In this document: piece after piece, positions 5,947 through 8,054 of the stretch
How the letters are laid out: each line of letters begins with the position of its first letter
How positions within the stretch are numbered: the stretch's first letter is position 1
From: an uncultured Nitrospirota bacterium
Lineage (GTDB): Bacteria > Nitrospinota > Nitrospinia > SZUA-224
NCBI GenBank assembly: GCA_913009285.1
Contig: CAJVYE010000039.1
Span: 1-8,054 of the forward strand
DNA: 8,054 bases
Reading direction: 5' to 3'
The notes under the pieces: generated by a model
What the model saw: the letters and a program-made list of their open reading frames with translations, nothing else
What the model was told of the DNA's origin: nothing
Database searches by the model: none
Made by a program: the position numbers and the translations under genes

Positions 5947-6507
5947 CTAATTTAACTTAAACGTCTCAGTTATCTCCTTTATTTGTCGATTTAGAATCTT
6001 TACAACAGCCTTTGACGAAATAGTGGCAGCAGTAATAGCCTGGATCTCATTTGGTTTCTCAGGTTTTTTATTCTTTACATATGTTATCTCTGGACTTATA
6101 CTCAGTCCCTTGAACTGGCTTTGGAACTTATCCTTAGCAATCTTGGCTCCAAGTCCTGGCGTCTCTATCTGATCGAGTACTAACATCCCGGTTAGCTTTT
6201 CAAACTGGTTATCTATTCCTACCATCATCGATATTTTCCCCTGAAATCCATTTCCTTTTGCCTCGAATGCAATACCCACAGGGTTACCTGTCTCATCAAT
6301 CCCCTGATACACCTTCAACTCGTTCTTTTCAAGCGTCTTGTAATTTTTTGCATCTGGGAGTACGACAAATATAGCCCTTTTGAGCTCTTCTAACCTGTGC
6401 CTTTCAATCCTAGGGAAGGCAGCCTTATAGACCCCTGACAAGGCACCGCCTGAAATGACACCTACTGATGTAAGGACTAATAACATCCTGATTACTGTTT
6501 TATTCAT
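5947..6507 (-). CDS. rnfG: Rnf complex FMN-binding subunit RnfG
   Basis: RnfG carries a covalently bound FMN on the outer face of the membrane and relays electrons within the complex. One N-terminal hydrophobic segment (residues 7-25) anchors it. The FMN-binding domain follows, with GNGFQGKISMMVGID (86-100), the TPGLGAK turn (116-122) and the flavin attachment region QAITAATISS, where Thr162 is the expected FMN ester site. The usual pattern is D-x-x-S/T-G-A-T; here the Asp is Gln156 and the Gly is Ala160, while Thr159, Ala161 and Thr162 are kept. Length is 186 residues, normal for the family. The ATG overlaps the rnfD stop as ATGA, and GGAGG sits just upstream inside rnfD, so translation is coupled. 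No ApbE flavin transferase gene is in the window. Confidence 0.95.
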   Translation of the reverse strand: MNKTVIRMLLVLTSVGVISGGALSGVYKAAFPRIERHRLEELKRAIFVVLPDAKNYKTLEKNELKVYQGIDETGNPVGIAFEAKGNGFQGKISMMVGIDNQFEKLTGMLVLDQIETPGLGAKIAKDKFQSQFKGLSISPEITYVKNKKPEKPNEIQAITAATISSKAVVKILNRQIKEITETFKLN

Positions 6508-7460
6508 TTCCTCCCCAGTATCCTCGGTTTGGTATATCTATTAATAAGAGGGGTTATCGCATTCATCAATAAGATGGAGTACATGACCCCCTCTGGTAAT
6601 CCCCCGAATAATCTTATGATAATAGTAAGGATGCCTATACCTATTCCAAATATCCAATACCCCTTGTATGTAATTGGAGATGTTACCATATCGGTCGCCA
6701 TAAAAAACGCACCAATAACCATACCACCTGCTAATATATGAAAGAGTGGATCTGGATATTTAGAGGGATCTATGATCCAGAATGTCCCACCCAATATCAC
6801 AACCGATGTAAAGATACCGGCTGGTATCCGCCATTGTATATATCCCTTGTATAATAAGAAGGCTGCCCCCAACAGGAGTGCAATTGCAGAAGTCTCACCA
6901 AGTGACCCTCCTATATTTCCTATCAGCATCTTCTCAAGTGATTCAAATTTCATATCGAATTTCATCATGGCTAAAGGGGTTGCTATAGTAATCGCATCGA
7001 CTTCCTGTGATAACCAAGTTAAAGGTCTCTCCCATGTGGTGATAAGTACTGGAAATGCAGCCTGTAGAAATGCCCTTCCTATAAGTGCAGGATTAAATAT
7101 GTTGTACCCAAGCCCACCAAATATGTGTTTACCGAGTGCTATGGCTACAATAGCACCTAGTGCAGCGGCTGGATATGGGAATCCAGGAGGGAGTGTCAAT
7201 GCCAGTAATATCCCTGCGATGGCAGCACTCCCATCAGTTATTGTTACATCCTTTTTTCTTATCTTCTGGAATATATACTCAGTCAGGATAGATACGACTG
7301 TGCAGGTAACTATTAACCATAATGACTTTAAGCCAAATATAAATATACTTGATATAATTGCAGGAATCAGGGCGATAATAACACTGTACATTATCTTTGG
7401 TACGCTCTCTTCCGAACGTATATGAGGCGATGCTGAGATTATAAATTGCATATCTCCCAT
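6504..7460 (-). CDS. rnfD: Rnf complex membrane flavoprotein subunit RnfD
   Basis: A 318-residue multi-helix membrane protein of the RnfD/NqrB family, which holds a covalent FMN and is part of the ion-translocating core. Visible landmarks are SPHIR near the start, ITDGSAAIAGILLALTLPP (74-92), GGLGYNIFNPALIGRAFL (115-132), the flavin site DAITIATPL with Thr161 as the likely attachment residue, and ATDMVTSPITYKG (255-267). The family's usual Gly before Ala-Thr is Ile159 here, but the Asp and Thr positions fit. The first ATG is 3 nt after the rnfC stop; the ATG three codons on is possible too, since neither has an ideally placed ribosome binding site. It overlaps rnfG by 4 nt. Confidence 0.95.
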   Translation of the reverse strand: MGDMQFIISASPHIRSEESVPKIMYSVIIALIPAIISSIFIFGLKSLWLIVTCTVVSILTEYIFQKIRKKDVTITDGSAAIAGILLALTLPPGFPYPAAALGAIVAIALGKHIFGGLGYNIFNPALIGRAFLQAAFPVLITTWERPLTWLSQEVDAITIATPLAMMKFDMKFESLEKMLIGNIGGSLGETSAIALLLGAAFLLYKGYIQWRIPAGIFTSVVILGGTFWIIDPSKYPDPLFHILAGGMVIGAFFMATDMVTSPITYKGYWIFGIGIGILTIIIRLFGGLPEGVMYSILLMNAITPLINRYTKPRILGRK

Positions 7461-7463
7461 TTT

Positions 7464-8054
7464 CTATTTCTTTACTCCTTTACCCTTTTTCATCTCCAGT
7501 ATCTTTGCCTTTCCGAGCCTTATCAACTGGACAAGGTGGAGTTTGGATGGACATACATATACACATGAACCACACTCAATGCAGTCTAATATCCCGTATT
7601 CTTCAGCTTTATCTAACATATCATGCTCGGTATAAGAGGCAAGGCGTGTGGGGAGGAGAAACATGGGACATGAATTTACACAATTTCCACATCCAATACA
7701 GGGTACAGTCTTTTCTAACTTAAGTTCATCATCCACAAGCACAACGATCCCAGATGTCCCCTTTACCACAGGGATCTGAAGGGTAGACTGTGCAATACCC
7801 ATCATTGGCCCCCCCATAAGGACCTTTCTGGCACCGTCTTTGAGCCCCCCACACTCTTCGATCACCTCACTAAATAGTGTGCCAATCTTTACGAGGAGAT
7901 TCTTGGGCCTTTTGATCCCTAAACCCGTCACTGTTACAACCCTCTCTATAAGTGGCTTAGATCTCTGTATGGCATCGGCGATTGCTATAGTCGTACCCAC
8001 ATTTTGTACTACCACACCCACATCCATCGGGAGTCCCCCTGCAGGGACTTCCCG
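7464..8054 (-). CDS. rnfC: Rnf complex NADH/iron-sulfur subunit RnfC, C-terminal part (5' end outside window)
   Basis: RnfC is the peripheral subunit that reacts with NAD+/NADH and carries two [4Fe-4S] clusters. The frame stays open to the window edge, reading REVPAGGLPMDVGVVVQNVGT, which is a core RnfC motif, so the ATG at 8027 is internal and not a start. The visible 196 residues include the SLBB-like region (VTVTGLGIKRPKN) and two cluster motifs: CIGCGNCVNSCP and CIECGSCVYVCP. The protein ends with a short lysine-rich tail and a TAG stop 3 nt before rnfD. The missing N-terminal portion should hold the flavin- and NADH-binding parts. As the first rnf gene here, it presumably has the operon promoter upstream, outside the window. 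Confidence 0.96.
   Translation of the reverse strand, partial: REVPAGGLPMDVGVVVQNVGTTIAIADAIQRSKPLIERVVTVTGLGIKRPKNLLVKIGTLFSEVIEECGGLKDGARKVLMGGPMMGIAQSTLQIPVVKGTSGIVVLVDDELKLEKTVPCIGCGNCVNSCPMFLLPTRLASYTEHDMLDKAEEYGILDCIECGSCVYVCPSKLHLVQLIRLGKAKILEMKKGKGVKK

Noticed and set aside
6772..7425. Long plus-strand open frame of 217 codons opposite rnfD
   Set aside because: It lies wholly antisense to a well-supported rnfD, has no recognisable domain and is a by-product of rnfD codon use.
7464..8027. RnfC starting at the ATG at 8027
   Set aside because: The frame is open to the window edge and the upstream residues EVPAGGLP belong to a conserved RnfC motif, so the Met is internal.

Overview
This window appears to be a low-GC bacterial metagenomic contig with every supported gene on the minus strand. 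Read in the direction of transcription, from the right edge to the left, it holds an Rnf respiratory operon, then a sigma factor / anti-sigma factor / CHAT-protease cluster. At the left edge the contig is broken by sequencing adapter.

Right two thirds (3348-8054): rnfC (5' end outside the window), rnfD, rnfG, rnfE, rnfA and rnfB, in the order C-D-G-E-A-B. Together they encode the membrane complex that couples electron flow between reduced ferredoxin and NAD+ to ion transport. rnfC/D/G and rnfE/A are packed tightly. The G-E and A-B gaps (223 and 242 bp) are AT-rich and hold inverted and direct repeats.

Middle (386-3223): an ECF-like sigma factor, a zinc-binding anti-sigma factor with no visible membrane segment, and a CHAT-domain cysteine peptidase with an intact His-Cys dyad. 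The layout suggests a cytoplasmic module in which a protease may control an anti-sigma factor, but the sequence cannot prove this. The main find lies at the anti-sigma/CHAT junction. A 179-bp palindromic element at 1542-1720, with 21-bp perfect ends and a TTA direct repeat on each side, sits inside the first codons of the CHAT gene. Removing it on paper restores a start codon 5 nt after the anti-sigma stop, in frame with the CHAT gene. In the present state the element supplies a new ribosome binding site and start and adds about 23 residues. The stop of the old, now short, reading frame overlaps the new ATG.

Left edge (1-233): positions 158-223 are an Illumina TruSeq adapter with its index, followed by a poly-A run. 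Positions 1-157 hold the start of a rho gene with higher GC (about 48% by hand count). They are probably a short insert read through into adapter and wrongly joined to the contig, so nothing left of about 234 should be taken as linked to the rest.

Organism: the Rnf order, low GC, CHAT protease and many short palindromic intergenic repeats suit an uncultured anaerobe, for example in Desulfobacterota, Nitrospirota or Planctomycetota. The sequence alone does not settle this.
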